From NCBI GenBank assembly GCA_001460835.1, contig CYKH01001782.1:1-57350 (forward strand): a stretch of DNA of 57,350 bases. The letters are read 5' to 3'. Below are positions 18,515 through 28,578 of the stretch, in pieces (the stretch's first letter is position 1; each line of letters begins with the position of its first letter). The notes under the pieces were generated by a model that was given only the letters and a program-made list of their open reading frames with translations, was not told the origin of the DNA and searched no databases. The position numbers and the translations under genes were made by a program. The DNA comes from Bodo saltans. Taxonomy: Eukaryota > Euglenozoa > Kinetoplastea > Eubodonida > Bodonidae.

Positions 18515-19324
18515 ATGCCCGAAGGACGAATTGAACTTATCATCGGCCCCATGTTCGCAGGAAAGACAACGGAACTGATGCGCCGTGTCAAACGCGAGAT
18601 CCACGCTCGTCGCTTGTGCTTTGTGATCAAGTATTGCCAAGACTCACGCTACAGCAAGGACCACGTTGCGTCTCATGATAAGGTCACCCTTCGTGCAAAA
18701 GCGTCGGTGTCGAAGTTATCGGAGGTGGGAGATGAGTGGAAGTACCACGAGGTGATCGCTGTCGATGAGGGGCAGTTCTTTCCTGACCTGCTTGACTTCT
18801 GCCGTATCGCCAGCGATGCTGGAAAGACTGTGATCGTCAGCGCACTTGATGGAGATTTCCTTCGCAAGCCCTTTGGTCACGTGTGCGAGCTCGTGCCCAT
18901 GTGCGAGAGCGTCATGAAGCTGACCGCCGTGTGCATGATGTGCCACACGAAGGAGGCAAGTTTTACTCGCCGCACCGTCGCCAGCGACGCACAAGAGCTC
19001 ATTGGTGGCGCTGACATGTACATTGCCACGTGCCGCGAGTGCTTCCTGAACCCTGTCCCTCCCAGCCCTGCTCGTATGGTCCGTGTCCGCGACGCGATTC
19101 GTGATGTGGAGAGGGCAACCACTTCCACCGACGCGCCGGCACCCCAACGCATCATCGTTGAGGAGTCCGACGAGACTGAGACCAGCGCTGACGTGAGCCC
19201 CAAGATGCTCAACTTGGCCCCACCTCCGTTCCCGGAAGTGCCTGTTGTCGCCACGAAACTTGCGTCGCACGAGATCACCAGCGAGCCCGCTCTCAAGAAG
19301 GCGCGTTGCGAATCACCCCCATAA
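18515..19324 (+). CDS. TK: thymidine kinase, TK1-like (type II)
   Basis: 269 residues. Thymidine kinase phosphorylates thymidine to dTMP in the salvage of pyrimidine nucleotides. Visible motifs: P-loop GPMFAGKTTE at 11-20, the Walker-B-like DEGQFF at about 84-89, SALDGDF, four zinc cysteines as CMMC (140-143) and CREC (173-176), and the YIATCREC substrate-lid region. This is the TK1 type, cytosolic in other eukaryotes, and not the herpes/TK2 type. The last 75 residues (Pro/Thr/Asp/Glu-rich) go beyond the catalytic domain and may be regulatory, as C-terminal tails of TK1 enzymes often are. Trypanosomatid TKs are often longer; this is a single-domain version. All key residues are present. Confidence 0.93.
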   Translation: MPEGRIELIIGPMFAGKTTELMRRVKREIHARRLCFVIKYCQDSRYSKDHVASHDKVTLRAKASVSKLSEVGDEWKYHEVIAVDEGQFFPDLLDFCRIASDAGKTVIVSALDGDFLRKPFGHVCELVPMCESVMKLTAVCMMCHTKEASFTRRTVASDAQELIGGADMYIATCRECFLNPVPPSPARMVRVRDAIRDVERATTSTDAPAPQRIIVEESDETETSADVSPKMLNLAPPPFPEVPVVATKLASHEITSEPALKKARCESPP

Positions 19325-20019
19325 AAGAGCTTTTCTCACCCACATAGACAATCCAACACTCATCTACACACGAACAACGAAAAGAAGCACACACTTTTCG
19401 GGATGAGTCGCATACTTCAAATGCTTCTCCCTTCTTTTTCTTTTTTCTTTTCTCCATTTCCCTCTCCTCGATTCGTTTTGTCAGAGACATAGAACCACAA
19501 CAACAAAAAAGCGCGATGAAAGAATCAAGAAAATATCCATTTTTTTTTTCTGTTTTCGTTTGTTTTGGTTCCTTTTTTTGCCGAAGAGCTGCTTGTCGTT
19601 CAATTGACTCCCCGCTCAACGGGGATTCCATTTCGTGTCGCCAGGTTGTAGAGCGTGGTGCGTAATCCATACAGAGAGACCTGAAAAAAGCGACACACAC
19701 ACAAAAAAACCAAACATTGTCGGTACCAATCCATTTACCCCTTTTTGGGTAAAATTGTGGGTAGCAATTCATCAAGAAACCTGCTGAACAGTTCAAAAGT
19801 TCTTCAAAATAACTTTTTTTTGCGACTTTCCACATCCATTGTTGTTTTTCCTTTCTCCAGCCGGTTTGGAAAGGATAAGGGTAGAGGAGTAGAGACAATA
19901 GATACAAAACACAGAAGTGAGAGAGACAGAGCCACACACGGGATTGTCGCAGGCCATCCCCTCCCCACCGACAGTCACTAGGAAAAGTTACGCAACACAA
20001 CGCACACACACAGAGTGAA
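19325..20019 (+). other. intergenic region, 695 nt
   Basis: Contains A/T runs, a TTTTTCTTTTTTCTTTT-type tract near 19436-19452, and a strong acceptor tract ending AG at 19859-19860. The following 159-nt kinesin leader has no ATG. A long antisense open frame crosses the region but looks like composition only. No gene supported. Confidence 0.5.
19841..19860 (+). promoter_or_regulatory. predicted spliced-leader acceptor of the kinesin gene
   Basis: The tract GTTGTTTTTCCTTTCTCCAG is immediately followed by a 159-nt leader with no ATG before the kinesin start at 20020. Confidence 0.65.
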
Positions 20020-22890
20020 ATGAGCGTTACAAACAAGGGAGTCCAAGTGTTGATTCGATTTCGTCCGTTGAACGACACCGAAAAGGCCAAAGGTCCTGAT
20101 AACTGTGTAGAGTTGTCCTCCACCACAGAAATTGCCCATGTGGGCGAGTCGTTTGCTCCTCCGACATCGAAGGCGCAGGGTGCACTTGACATTGCACTAG
20201 ATCAGCAGAAGCAATTTACCTTTGATCATGTCTTCAACCCCGATGCAGGGCAGACTGACGTGTATGAGGTGGTGGGGAGGCCTGTTGTGACCAACGTGCT
20301 GAAGGGATACAACGGAACTATCTTAGCCTATGGCCAAACAGGTTCAGGTAAGACGCACAGCATGTTAGGGCCAGAGGGCGGTACCATGGACGTGCTGTCG
20401 CAATCTGCTGGGCCCAACTTTGCGAAGCGCGGCATCATTCCACGCCTCATCGAGGACCTGTTCGGACGCCTTCAAGCGATGCCTGAGCAGGAAGTGTCTT
20501 GGAAGATTAGCGTCTCAGTGTTTGAGCTGTACAAGGAGCAGCTTCAGGATCTCCTCGCACAAGAAGGCGCACCTGTGCAAGAGTACAAGATTCGCGAGGA
20601 CCTTGTAGGCGGCCGGGGCGTCTATGTGGAGAATTTATACGCGAAGCCGTGTCTGAGTGCGCCTGAGCTGCTCGAGGCGGTGAAGCTCGGCGTGTCCCGT
20701 CGAAAGGTCGCCTCGACGAAGTCTAATGACAACAGCAGCCGCAGCCACTCACTGACGATGATCATGGTGGAGCAGACCAACCACGTGCAGGGGGGCACCG
20801 TGACGCGAAGCCGACTCAACTTGATCGACTTGGCAGGCTCTGAAAAGGTTCGCAAGACACAGGCCGACGGGGAGCGTCTCAAAGAAGCCCAACAAATCAA
20901 CTTGTCCCTCACCTTCCTGGGCAACGTGATCAACAGGCTAACCGACGGGAAGGGTGGTTTCATTCCCTATCGTGATTCCAAGCTGACCCGCATCCTTCAG
21001 GATTCATTGGGAGGTAATTCTTTGACCACGTTATTCTGCCACTGCTCTATCGCTAGCTACAATCGAGAAGAGACTGTTGGGACTCTGCGTTTTGCCGCCA
21101 GGGCAAAGAGAATTAAGAACGCGCCCAAAGTAAACAGAGAACTATCCCAGAAAGAACTTCAAGTTCAGCTCGCTCAGGCGTTGGATCGTATCAAGTTCTT
21201 AGAAGAGAGGGCGGCATTGCAACACGGGATGTCGCCTATCCGCCAAAGCCGAGTGAATCGCAGTTCTTCGGATCGTCATGAGGACCCACACAACGAAGAG
21301 GGTGCGGGCAGCCCCAACCAACAGGCGAGCGAAGAACGTGACGAGCTGCGACAGACGATTGAATCTCTGTTGCAGCAACTCGAAGAGGTGAAACGTGATT
21401 TGAACAGCCGCGAAGAGGATCTCTCAGAGAGAACTCAACAAGTCGAGTTTTACAAGAAGAAGGCTGCCACTGCTGAGGAGGAGCTAAGTGACATTGTCAG
21501 TCGTGCGAAGAGAGACGAGGCCCTTGTGCAGCGCAAGCTGCTTGATGCCCAAAGTGAAATCCTTCAGCTACAGCAGCAGCTAGAGCTTCAGAAGGCATCA
21601 CTTGTGGGGAGCTCCACGACCAAGCGCATCGACGAGAAGTTGCTCACGAACTTCGAGCAGGATGTCGGGCAGACACAGCATCGAACGCCCATTAATCGCC
21701 CTATGAATTTGCGTCGCCCTGGAGCTAACCCTCAGCGTAGCAACAGCACGGGAGGTCCAGTGGAACTGAGCATCAGCGGTAAGGGGCAACTGACGTCGGC
21801 AGAGACGATGGAGGGCATTCCAAACGGACGCAGCGGCAGCATTTCAACTGCGAACACCGGCGCTGTTGAGCTGAGCGCCCCTTCTGTTCTCAAAACCGAC
21901 GATGTATCCTCTCGGCAGCAGCAGTCAGGCGACACGACAACGAAGCGGCAACGCGGCCCGGCTTCTGCTACTGGTGCTCCCTCGTCCGGGTCTGCACTCA
22001 ACGGCGGCGATGCAGTGCCCACAACACTAGACACACTTCAAGTCCTTGACACGATTGACGGCCGTCCCCATCGCGGTCCCACCCCACCGACAACACCAAT
22101 TTCTGGCGACCTTGCGCCCCGAGCAGGTCAACGAGCCCCTGAGGTGCCTAAACCGGAAATGATCGATTGCGGCGTGATGGCCGTCGTGGGCAAGACTGAC
22201 TTGGAACTTCAAAAAGAGATTGACGACATGCAATCGCACATGAAGCAACTTATGAACAAATCAAGCACTATCACGAAACAGTTCACAGAATCGAAGGATC
22301 AGCTCTCCAAGTTGAATGATATGCTGGAGGCCACGCGTAACGAGCGTGACGATGTCAGTCAAGAGCTTGATGCCCTTCGCAAGCTTCTAGAAAGCAAAGA
22401 GAAGGACAATGAGCTGATGCGTCGCATTATGGAAGACTTGAACATCAATCTGTCTGACTTCCAACATCTCCTCACGGATGAAAAGCAGCGCGCTAAGCAC
22501 CTTCTTGACGAAGCAGACGGACTTCGAGGCCACAACGCTGCGCTCAAGCAGACCGCAGATCAGCAAGAGTTTGTGGAAATGGCAATGATGGAATTGCTCA
22601 TCAAAGCAGAAGACATGGACGCCATCGAGCAGGACCTCATGCGCATGCCCAGCCTCCCAACCGAAGAGCTCTTTTTGAAGAAGCGAGATTTCTGCCTGTC
22701 AACTCTGCGTCAGCTTTCAAACTTCTTGGACAACATTTCTGGCCAACTTTCACGCCAAAAGTTCAACACGGGTAACCTCGAGAGTCGACGGTTACAGCTA
22801 CTTGGTGAGGCTGCAAATTTGACATCGCGCTGCGACGATGCGAATGGCCTGCTTACGTTCTCCGAGAAATCCCCAAGTCCAACGCATTAG
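20020..22890 (+). CDS. kinesin with N-terminal motor domain (kinesin-1-like)
   Basis: 956 residues. Kinesins hydrolyse ATP to move along microtubules. The motor occupies about residues 5-370: VQVLIRFRPLN at the start, P-loop GQTGSGKT (105-112), switch I NDNSSRSH (about 236-243), switch II DLAGSEKV (270-277), and INLSLTFLGNVI with IPYRDSKLTRILQDSLGG. The motor is most like the conventional kinesin-1 group; the subfamily is inferred. The stalk has coiled coils near 385-410, 440-540 and 735-860, interrupted by a Ser/Gly/Pro-rich segment (about 550-720). The last 100 residues are a globular or helical tail of unknown cargo specificity. All catalytic motifs are intact. The start is the first ATG after the predicted acceptor. 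Confidence 0.93.
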   Translation: MSVTNKGVQVLIRFRPLNDTEKAKGPDNCVELSSTTEIAHVGESFAPPTSKAQGALDIALDQQKQFTFDHVFNPDAGQTDVYEVVGRPVVTNVLKGYNGTILAYGQTGSGKTHSMLGPEGGTMDVLSQSAGPNFAKRGIIPRLIEDLFGRLQAMPEQEVSWKISVSVFELYKEQLQDLLAQEGAPVQEYKIREDLVGGRGVYVENLYAKPCLSAPELLEAVKLGVSRRKVASTKSNDNSSRSHSLTMIMVEQTNHVQGGTVTRSRLNLIDLAGSEKVRKTQADGERLKEAQQINLSLTFLGNVINRLTDGKGGFIPYRDSKLTRILQDSLGGNSLTTLFCHCSIASYNREETVGTLRFAARAKRIKNAPKVNRELSQKELQVQLAQALDRIKFLEERAALQHGMSPIRQSRVNRSSSDRHEDPHNEEGAGSPNQQASEERDELRQTIESLLQQLEEVKRDLNSREEDLSERTQQVEFYKKKAATAEEELSDIVSRAKRDEALVQRKLLDAQSEILQLQQQLELQKASLVGSSTTKRIDEKLLTNFEQDVGQTQHRTPINRPMNLRRPGANPQRSNSTGGPVELSISGKGQLTSAETMEGIPNGRSGSISTANTGAVELSAPSVLKTDDVSSRQQQSGDTTTKRQRGPASATGAPSSGSALNGGDAVPTTLDTLQVLDTIDGRPHRGPTPPTTPISGDLAPRAGQRAPEVPKPEMIDCGVMAVVGKTDLELQKEIDDMQSHMKQLMNKSSTITKQFTESKDQLSKLNDMLEATRNERDDVSQELDALRKLLESKEKDNELMRRIMEDLNINLSDFQHLLTDEKQRAKHLLDEADGLRGHNAALKQTADQQEFVEMAMMELLIKAEDMDAIEQDLMRMPSLPTEELFLKKRDFCLSTLRQLSNFLDNISGQLSRQKFNTGNLESRRLQLLGEAANLTSRCDDANGLLTFSEKSPSPTH

Positions 22891-23468
22891 AGTGAAGACA
22901 CAGAATATTGGTAGAGTGTTGTGCTTTGCAGCCTGCCGTGAGGCGGGTAGCCTTGCACACAATCACCACAACCAGATTCGTGTGCCACAGCTCTTTTTAC
23001 TACTAGCTACCACTTGAATGCTACTACACACATTTTTGCTACAATAGTTATACTTCAACCTACGCTTCCCTTTGTGCCAACGCACACCCCCCACCAACAC
23101 CAACACAATGTGGGTGGGTTGCTTCAACACGTGCAAAAGCTTTTTCAGAGGAAAGGTAGCCGCTACTCCCCTTTTTATTGCATCACGATGTGAGAGGTAG
23201 CCACATTAATGATCAATGATTGCCGTTGGGTTCGTCGTTCAATAATGATTTCCTTTGCTTTTTTTGGAATATGGCAACAGCACAACTTTTTCACACAAGA
23301 CACACACACACATGTCTGCTGCTCCGTCACCTCAGGTGCCTACTGAGCCTGTGCCAGCATCGACTTTTTTTTTTTGATTGCCGTTGGGTTCGTCGTTCAA
23401 TAATGATTTCCTTTTCTCTTTTTTGAATAACAACAGCACAACTTTTCACACAAGACACACACACACAC
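22891..23468 (+). other. intergenic region, 578 nt, with duplicated 5' end of the J-domain gene
   Basis: Contains a segment similar to sequence at 25060-25340 and partly at 30130-30170, then the first copy of the J-protein leader and start (23218-23364), eleven T, and the second copy, which leads into the real gene. AC-rich microsatellites precede both ATG copies. Confidence 0.6.
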
Positions 23469-23522
23469 ATGTCTGCTGCTCCGTCACCTCAGGAGCCTAC
23501 TGAGCCTCTGCCAGCATCGACT
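23218..23522 (+). repeat. diverged tandem duplication with poly(T) spacer at the J-protein start
   Basis: Copy 1 is 23218-23364, copy 2 is 23376-23522, offset 158 bp, joined by eleven T (23365-23375). The copies differ by several substitutions and small indels, for example CAGGTGCCT versus CAGGAGCCT. Both include the leader, the ATG and the first codons of the J-domain gene. Confidence 0.88.
23312..23377 (+). other. 21-codon upstream open frame, duplicated start of the J-protein
   Basis: The first copy of the duplication has its own ATG at 23312 and reads MSAAPSPQVPTEP, runs through the T run as Phe-Phe-Phe and stops at TGA 23375-23377. It is a relic of the duplication. If it were on the mature mRNA it would be an upstream ORF; splicing downstream of it, in the second copy, would remove it. 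Confidence 0.6.
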
Positions 23523-24974
23523 GGAGCCGCAGCACCAGTTGCCAAGAAAGATGGGGATGAGGAAGGACCCGACGTGTTCAGTACAGTGTTTAGTAATCAC
23601 GCACCTCAACATGTTCTTGATGGTGCCGTAGGAGGCGTGGGTGACGTGGTGAAGGGGTTGGCTCTTGGCGTGGGATGCTTAGGGGCCAGCACGTACGCTG
23701 GGATCAAGGGAGGAACGGCGTCGAGCGTTGCGTCCGGAATTGCAGCTGGGGCAGCAGGGTTTCTAGGAATGACGTTGTACGGCACGTACCGCGGAGTGAA
23801 GAGGGTAGTTCAGGGCGTTGCCAACACAGGTGACGCAATCAATGCGGCTGCTGATGGGGATAAACTTTGGGACGAGGAAACACAGGCGTTTGTCCGTATT
23901 GATGTGAGCACGCAAGTTGCTTGCCTACCCACAACCGATGACGACATTTTCGACCAAGCGAAGATGGAAATGCTGCGAAACAAGAAGTCAGGCGATGCTG
24001 ACGCGTCGGCCCATGCCGCCGAGGGTACAACTGGAAGTCAACCGCAGCAGCGCAGCAGCTCGCATTATGATGTGTTAGGGGTCAGTACGACTGCAACTCG
24101 CGATGAGATTCGCAAAGCGTACACCAAGAAAGCATTGCTGCTGCACCCTGACAAGAATCCCCTCCCTCAGGCGGCGGTTGAATTCCAGGCGGTTGCAGAG
24201 GCGTACCGTATCCTGTCCAACGAAGTCCTGCGCCTTCGGTACGACTCTGGCGACGACAGCAGCAGCAGCAACCAGGCTGATGGATCACATCAGCACTCTG
24301 GGGACGAGGACGTGAACCCCCTTGAGGAGCTGTGTGCTGGCCGCGCTTTCCACCCGTGGATCGGCCGGCTGCGCTACCTCTTGTACATGCACCCGAATAT
24401 GAAGTTCTCCACCGCGTTGCTCAAAGAATACCAGAAAAGGCGGCGGGTGCGCGTGGCACACCACTTGATCCGATTGTTGTCTGCGCCCATCCCAGCGGCG
24501 TGCGTGACGGAGGCGAGGCCGATGATTGAGGACATGATGGCAACGTCAAGGATAGGCGCACAGCTAGTGCTGGTGATGGCCACGGAGTACATGATTGCGG
24601 TGCGCCATGATGGCCAATCCGCCCCTCTCCGTGAGGTGGATCGTATGTTCACAGACGCGTGCTCGTCCATCTCCAACGTGGCCTCGATTGCATCCACGGC
24701 AAGCAGGACTGCCTACAAGGCGTACCGAAAGACCGTCGAGGAGGGTGATATGTTCCAGCTCGTTCTAGCGGCATGCACTGGGGAAGTGCAGGAGACTGCA
24801 GCGATGGCGGCGAAGTACGCCCTTATTGATTGCTCAGCATCAGAGGACGAGCGTAAACGCCGTGCAGTGAACCTCAAAGCGCTGGCTGAGTCGATGCTGG
24901 AGGCAGCCAACGCACGGCTCCCTGCTGAGGCGCCACCTGTTCCTCGTGTTGCAGACTTCAACGCCTCAGCGTAA
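23469..24974 (+). CDS. J-domain (DnaJ/Hsp40) protein with glycine-rich N-terminal segment
   Basis: 501 residues. J-domain proteins stimulate Hsp70 ATPase and deliver clients. The J domain is central (about 197-260): HYDVLGVSTTATRDEIRKAY, the essential HPD tripeptide (about 226-228) in LLLHPDKNP, and AYRILSNEVLRLRYDSGDD. Residues 45-115 are Gly/Ala-rich and weakly hydrophobic (GAVGGVGDVVKGLALGVG, SVASGIAAGAAGFLGMTLYG), possibly a glycine-zipper membrane-associating segment. The C-terminal 230 residues are helical and resemble the DnaJ-X region of CAJ1-like proteins, a tentative call. The Gly/Phe and zinc domains of type I/II DnaJ are absent, so this is type III. The start at 23469 is in the second copy of a tandem duplication. 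Confidence 0.85.
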   Translation: MSAAPSPQEPTEPLPASTGAAAPVAKKDGDEEGPDVFSTVFSNHAPQHVLDGAVGGVGDVVKGLALGVGCLGASTYAGIKGGTASSVASGIAAGAAGFLGMTLYGTYRGVKRVVQGVANTGDAINAAADGDKLWDEETQAFVRIDVSTQVACLPTTDDDIFDQAKMEMLRNKKSGDADASAHAAEGTTGSQPQQRSSSHYDVLGVSTTATRDEIRKAYTKKALLLHPDKNPLPQAAVEFQAVAEAYRILSNEVLRLRYDSGDDSSSSNQADGSHQHSGDEDVNPLEELCAGRAFHPWIGRLRYLLYMHPNMKFSTALLKEYQKRRRVRVAHHLIRLLSAPIPAACVTEARPMIEDMMATSRIGAQLVLVMATEYMIAVRHDGQSAPLREVDRMFTDACSSISNVASIASTASRTAYKAYRKTVEEGDMFQLVLAACTGEVQETAAMAAKYALIDCSASEDERKRRAVNLKALAESMLEAANARLPAEAPPVPRVADFNASA

Positions 24975-25389
24975 GTAGACAATCGCTTGTCAACTCAAGA
25001 AATACTGGACCGTTGTCTGTAGTTCTCCACGCCTCATCGCTTTACAGATAACCTTTTCTATGTTTGCGTTGTTTGGTTGCTTCCCTTTGACGCTCCATTG
25101 GTGGCTGGCTGCCGTTACACAGGACCACACGTACAGATTCATGTGCCATATTTCTATCACAACCACAGACACACACACACCACACAATATTTTTGTTCTG
25201 CAATGAGTATGCTTCTTCGTTGCGCGCTACCCTTGGGGTATGGTCCCTCACACAAGTGAACAAAAAACAATCTGGGCAACGGGAAGGAAACGCTACTTCC
25301 CTTGTGTTACATCATGATGTGAGAGATTGCAATACTCAAGTGTCTTGAGTTCGTTGTTCTGTTTCTTTTCATTTCTTTTTTCAAAAAAA
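24975..25389 (+). other. intergenic region, 415 nt, with repeated intergenic sequence
   Basis: Holds a segment similar to that upstream of the J-protein gene: GCTACTTCCCTTGTG at 25292 with the palindrome CATCATGATG near 25312 matches GCTACTCCCCTTTTT at 23162 with CATCACGATG, and CAGATTCATGTGCCATA near 25134 matches CAGATTCGTGTGCCACA near 22973. A T/C tract ends near 25382. Confidence 0.5.
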
Positions 25390-28300
25390 ATGATAGGAGT
25401 CAACAACATCACGATGCCAGAGGAGAGCCACAGGAAAAAAAGGCCGCGCGATGATGAATGGACCGAGGCGAGCCAGACTCTCTTGGTCAAGTTTCTCGCG
25501 GAGCTAACAGATGCTGCGGTTCGCTACGGAGAACTTGGGGAGGCTGTGCACATGGACGAACGTGCTCGCTGGGTGCAAGGTTGGGTGGACGATTTGAAGG
25601 AAGAAAACTTCCTTGATGAATGTTTGGTTGACCCACTGCTCACCAAAATATTGGTCAGGATTAACCGCCTTAAACTCGTGGGGTCGTTGCAGACAATTTA
25701 CACGCTTGCCAAAGCCGCAAATGCGCAGAAGTCCGATTTTGAGTACGTGCTTAGCCGAGGCGACAAATCACGTACGTGGACAACCATCGTGAAGAAGCTG
25801 CTCGTCGCATGCATGAAGTGGAAGAAGCTGAGTAGTAGAAAGGCTTTGGACATTGCTATGCTGCGTGAAATGACCGATGAAGAAGGTGCCACGAAAAGAT
25901 TCATGACGTTACTTTACCTGGACACCAGTGGCATGCCTGGTCCAAATGATCCAAATGATCATTCAGCGGAGCACTTCCAGGTTGAACACAGAACTTATGG
26001 TGGTCGGTCGTTTTTCAATCTCAAATTTGCGGCGACTGTTACAACAGCAGCGGCGTTGATCAATCGACTCCCGAGAGGAGCCGATGATTATTCTGGAAAA
26101 ACACATCGCGTAACCTCAGAAAACGACTCCGCTGAGGCTGAGGAACCACAAGGAGACGACTCCAGTGTCCCTGTTCAAGAACCATCTCGCGTAATCCCAT
26201 CAGTATACGCACCTCACATAATTACGAGTAAGCTCAGCGAGCACCTCTGCTCTGACTCTCGTTCGGTTCACATCGTAATTTCTGTGAGCGGTGAGACGGG
26301 AAGTGGGAAGACAACGTCGGTCCTGCCTGCCCTCAACCATCACGGCTTCGTTATATTTTACGCAGTCGCAACGGACTTGGATATAAGCAGTATCGAGGCA
26401 GCACTACTGAAGACAGGAGGGGATAAATCGCAGCACGTTGCCATGGCTGCCAATTACCTTATTGCCATGTTGACAGACCGGAACTGGAAGCCCACACAGC
26501 CAACTGATAACAAGGTGGCGCTGGTGATTGACGAGTTGGGAAGGTATCCCCTCTTCACTCGCGCCATTGCCAAGATCACAGAAGCCGCGGAGGATAGTAC
26601 GAACCACCCCGCCAAGAGGAAAACAGAGTCCGAATTGACCAAGGATCTTTCCACGAGCATAGAGTTGTTTCAAAGGCACTTCATGAGTGGGGATGTGCGC
26701 CTCATCTTGGTCGGGACCGGCACTGACCACGCGTTTTCAGTTGTTGGCCTTCCACTGCCTTCCACTCACGTTCATGTGAGCGCGAATGACTTTGGTGACT
26801 TGATGGTGGCGTACGAGAACTCCAGCAAGCAATGGCAAATCATCAAGAATACTCTCGATCCACTTGAGTTAGAACGTGGCGTGTTTTCAAAGATCCTTCG
26901 CCTTTCGCGGAACCCGCGAATGGCTGCCATCCTTGTTGGTGCGCTGGACCCAATCCGCGCTGACGACTTGCTCAGTAAGGTACAGAGTCGTGGCGCGAAG
27001 CAGTCACTACTGCGGGACCACTACAGCTACGTGTTGTGCGGTGCATTGCGTGACATCAGAAAGTTCAATGCAATGCGGTACCTGCATCCGCTGGAAGCCA
27101 CCGCACACTTCAGTTGCGCGTTTGCGATAGCGTGCAGCAACGAGAAACAAGGCGGCGACCAGCCTCTCCTCCAGACGTACATTAGCACGTACGGGCTCCT
27201 GCGCGACTGCACACCTTTGGTGACGGAAAAAAATGACATCGCACCACATCCTGCAGTCGCCGTCGCCGAATTGACAGAGGAGACAGAGACAGTTCCCGAA
27301 GTGATGACGCACCGTTTTGAGATGAGTCCCGCCACGGTAGAGATGGGCATTTCACACTTCGGCATGTCGATGCCTAACGATGGGTGGGTTGGGTTCGAGT
27401 CAATGATGTGCTCCCTGCTGTATCTTCACGCCTTGGGTGCCTCATCCGCTGCATCGCTAGGCATCAGACTGAGCGACGTTGTCTGCATGGACGAACAGCT
27501 TTCCCAAATTAAAGCCGACCCCATAGCACAGGTCAAGGCTTGGATCCGGCTGCACGCGAAACGCTCAAGGCGTGGGCGTGTGGTGCAGGCGTCCTTGGAA
27601 AAGCAAGTAAGATCGTGCGGTGAGGCAGCAGCCGCGTTGAAGGCGCTGGCGGAGGAACAGGTGAACATCAATGAAGCGCGCCGTCCGTGCATTGTCATTG
27701 CCCGGAATTGTGACTTTGCACCGTTCGCCAACGTTATGGTCGGTGTTGTCGCTTTCGACGATGGTGTCTACAACACGACGCACTTGCTGCTGCTGCAATT
27801 AAAGAACTACGACGATTCCGACGCTCTGTTTAGTGTCCATGACGAGTGGAGAGAGATGTACAAGATGGGCAGCACCCATAAGTATGCGGTGGTTGCTGAT
27901 TGTGCTGCGAATCTTGAGAAGTATCGATGGGACGACGCAATGTCTCGCATTCATGTCGCAGAGCATCGCGCTAGTGAATGCAAGAAGTTGAATTTTGGGA
28001 ATCCTGCTGGCCGAGAAGATGTGTTTGTGGCAATTTCTCAAGACCCCACTACGTCCCAACGAGAATTGTGCCCATACCACGAAGCGCTTCAGCAATTCAC
28101 ACACGCCGGAGTTGTTTCTGTTCCTGCGCTCGCTGCCAAATTATTGAATGGCCAATTGAAGAAAACCACCGAACTGGACGAAGAAAAGATCGCCTTGGCC
28201 TTCGGGATGGAGAAGCATCAAGCGAACGATGACTTTGTTCTTGCTGTTCACGAGATCGTGAAAAGTGACAAAGAAATCGATCAGCAATTCCACGAAATCA

Positions 28301-28578
28301 TGGAAAAATATCGTTCTTGCGAACGCTCTACTGCTCGTCGTGAAGCCCCTTCAAGGTTCCCCCAATTACAAAAGAGTAAGCTGGAGGTAGATCGATATCT
28401 CGTCATGTACCACAACACGGAAACAGCGCCTCTGCAGCGGAGAGGAGATTTCCCCCACCCAGAAAACGTTCTGGTGATCAACTCGCTCAACAAAGTCGCG
28501 GCGTTCTACCCTACCGGCTGGCAAAAGGAAACGTTCAAGCAGGAGACAAGCGTGCGAGATGTAGTGGAGTGGAAGTAA
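25390..28578 (+). CDS. RHS/Crinkler-type P-loop NTPase with REase-like C-terminal domain
   Basis: 1062 residues. Central P-loop NTPase: Walker A GETGSGKTT (about 301-309), followed by hydrophobic FVIFYAVATDLD, and Walker B ALVIDELGRYP (about 375-385). The region near residues 785-805 reads VVAFDDGVYNTTHLLLLQLK, an Asp...Gln-x-Lys arrangement as in PD-(D/E)xK nucleases with the Q variant. NTPase plus C-terminal nuclease is the layout of RHS (retrotransposon hot spot) proteins of trypanosomes and of CR/Crinkler effectors; family placement is inferred from layout and motifs. Such proteins are linked to subtelomeres, selfish elements or nuclear functions. The frame is intact. The first AG after the T/C tract (25394-25395) lies after ATG 25390, so translation may begin at ATG 25414 (MPEESHRKKRPRDD, a possible nuclear signal). 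Confidence 0.7.
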   Translation: MIGVNNITMPEESHRKKRPRDDEWTEASQTLLVKFLAELTDAAVRYGELGEAVHMDERARWVQGWVDDLKEENFLDECLVDPLLTKILVRINRLKLVGSLQTIYTLAKAANAQKSDFEYVLSRGDKSRTWTTIVKKLLVACMKWKKLSSRKALDIAMLREMTDEEGATKRFMTLLYLDTSGMPGPNDPNDHSAEHFQVEHRTYGGRSFFNLKFAATVTTAAALINRLPRGADDYSGKTHRVTSENDSAEAEEPQGDDSSVPVQEPSRVIPSVYAPHIITSKLSEHLCSDSRSVHIVISVSGETGSGKTTSVLPALNHHGFVIFYAVATDLDISSIEAALLKTGGDKSQHVAMAANYLIAMLTDRNWKPTQPTDNKVALVIDELGRYPLFTRAIAKITEAAEDSTNHPAKRKTESELTKDLSTSIELFQRHFMSGDVRLILVGTGTDHAFSVVGLPLPSTHVHVSANDFGDLMVAYENSSKQWQIIKNTLDPLELERGVFSKILRLSRNPRMAAILVGALDPIRADDLLSKVQSRGAKQSLLRDHYSYVLCGALRDIRKFNAMRYLHPLEATAHFSCAFAIACSNEKQGGDQPLLQTYISTYGLLRDCTPLVTEKNDIAPHPAVAVAELTEETETVPEVMTHRFEMSPATVEMGISHFGMSMPNDGWVGFESMMCSLLYLHALGASSAASLGIRLSDVVCMDEQLSQIKADPIAQVKAWIRLHAKRSRRGRVVQASLEKQVRSCGEAAAALKALAEEQVNINEARRPCIVIARNCDFAPFANVMVGVVAFDDGVYNTTHLLLLQLKNYDDSDALFSVHDEWREMYKMGSTHKYAVVADCAANLEKYRWDDAMSRIHVAEHRASECKKLNFGNPAGREDVFVAISQDPTTSQRELCPYHEALQQFTHAGVVSVPALAAKLLNGQLKKTTELDEEKIALAFGMEKHQANDDFVLAVHEIVKSDKEIDQQFHEIMEKYRSCERSTARREAPSRFPQLQKSKLEVDRYLVMYHNTETAPLQRRGDFPHPENVLVINSLNKVAAFYPTGWQKETFKQETSVRDVVEWK

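Noticed and set aside
19293-20192. 299-codon open frame on the - strand covering the TK-kinesin gap
   Set aside because: It overlaps the 3' end of TK and the start of kinesin, is low complexity (runs of Lys, Cys, Phe from A/T-rich DNA), has no recognisable domain, and would be the only gene on the - strand.
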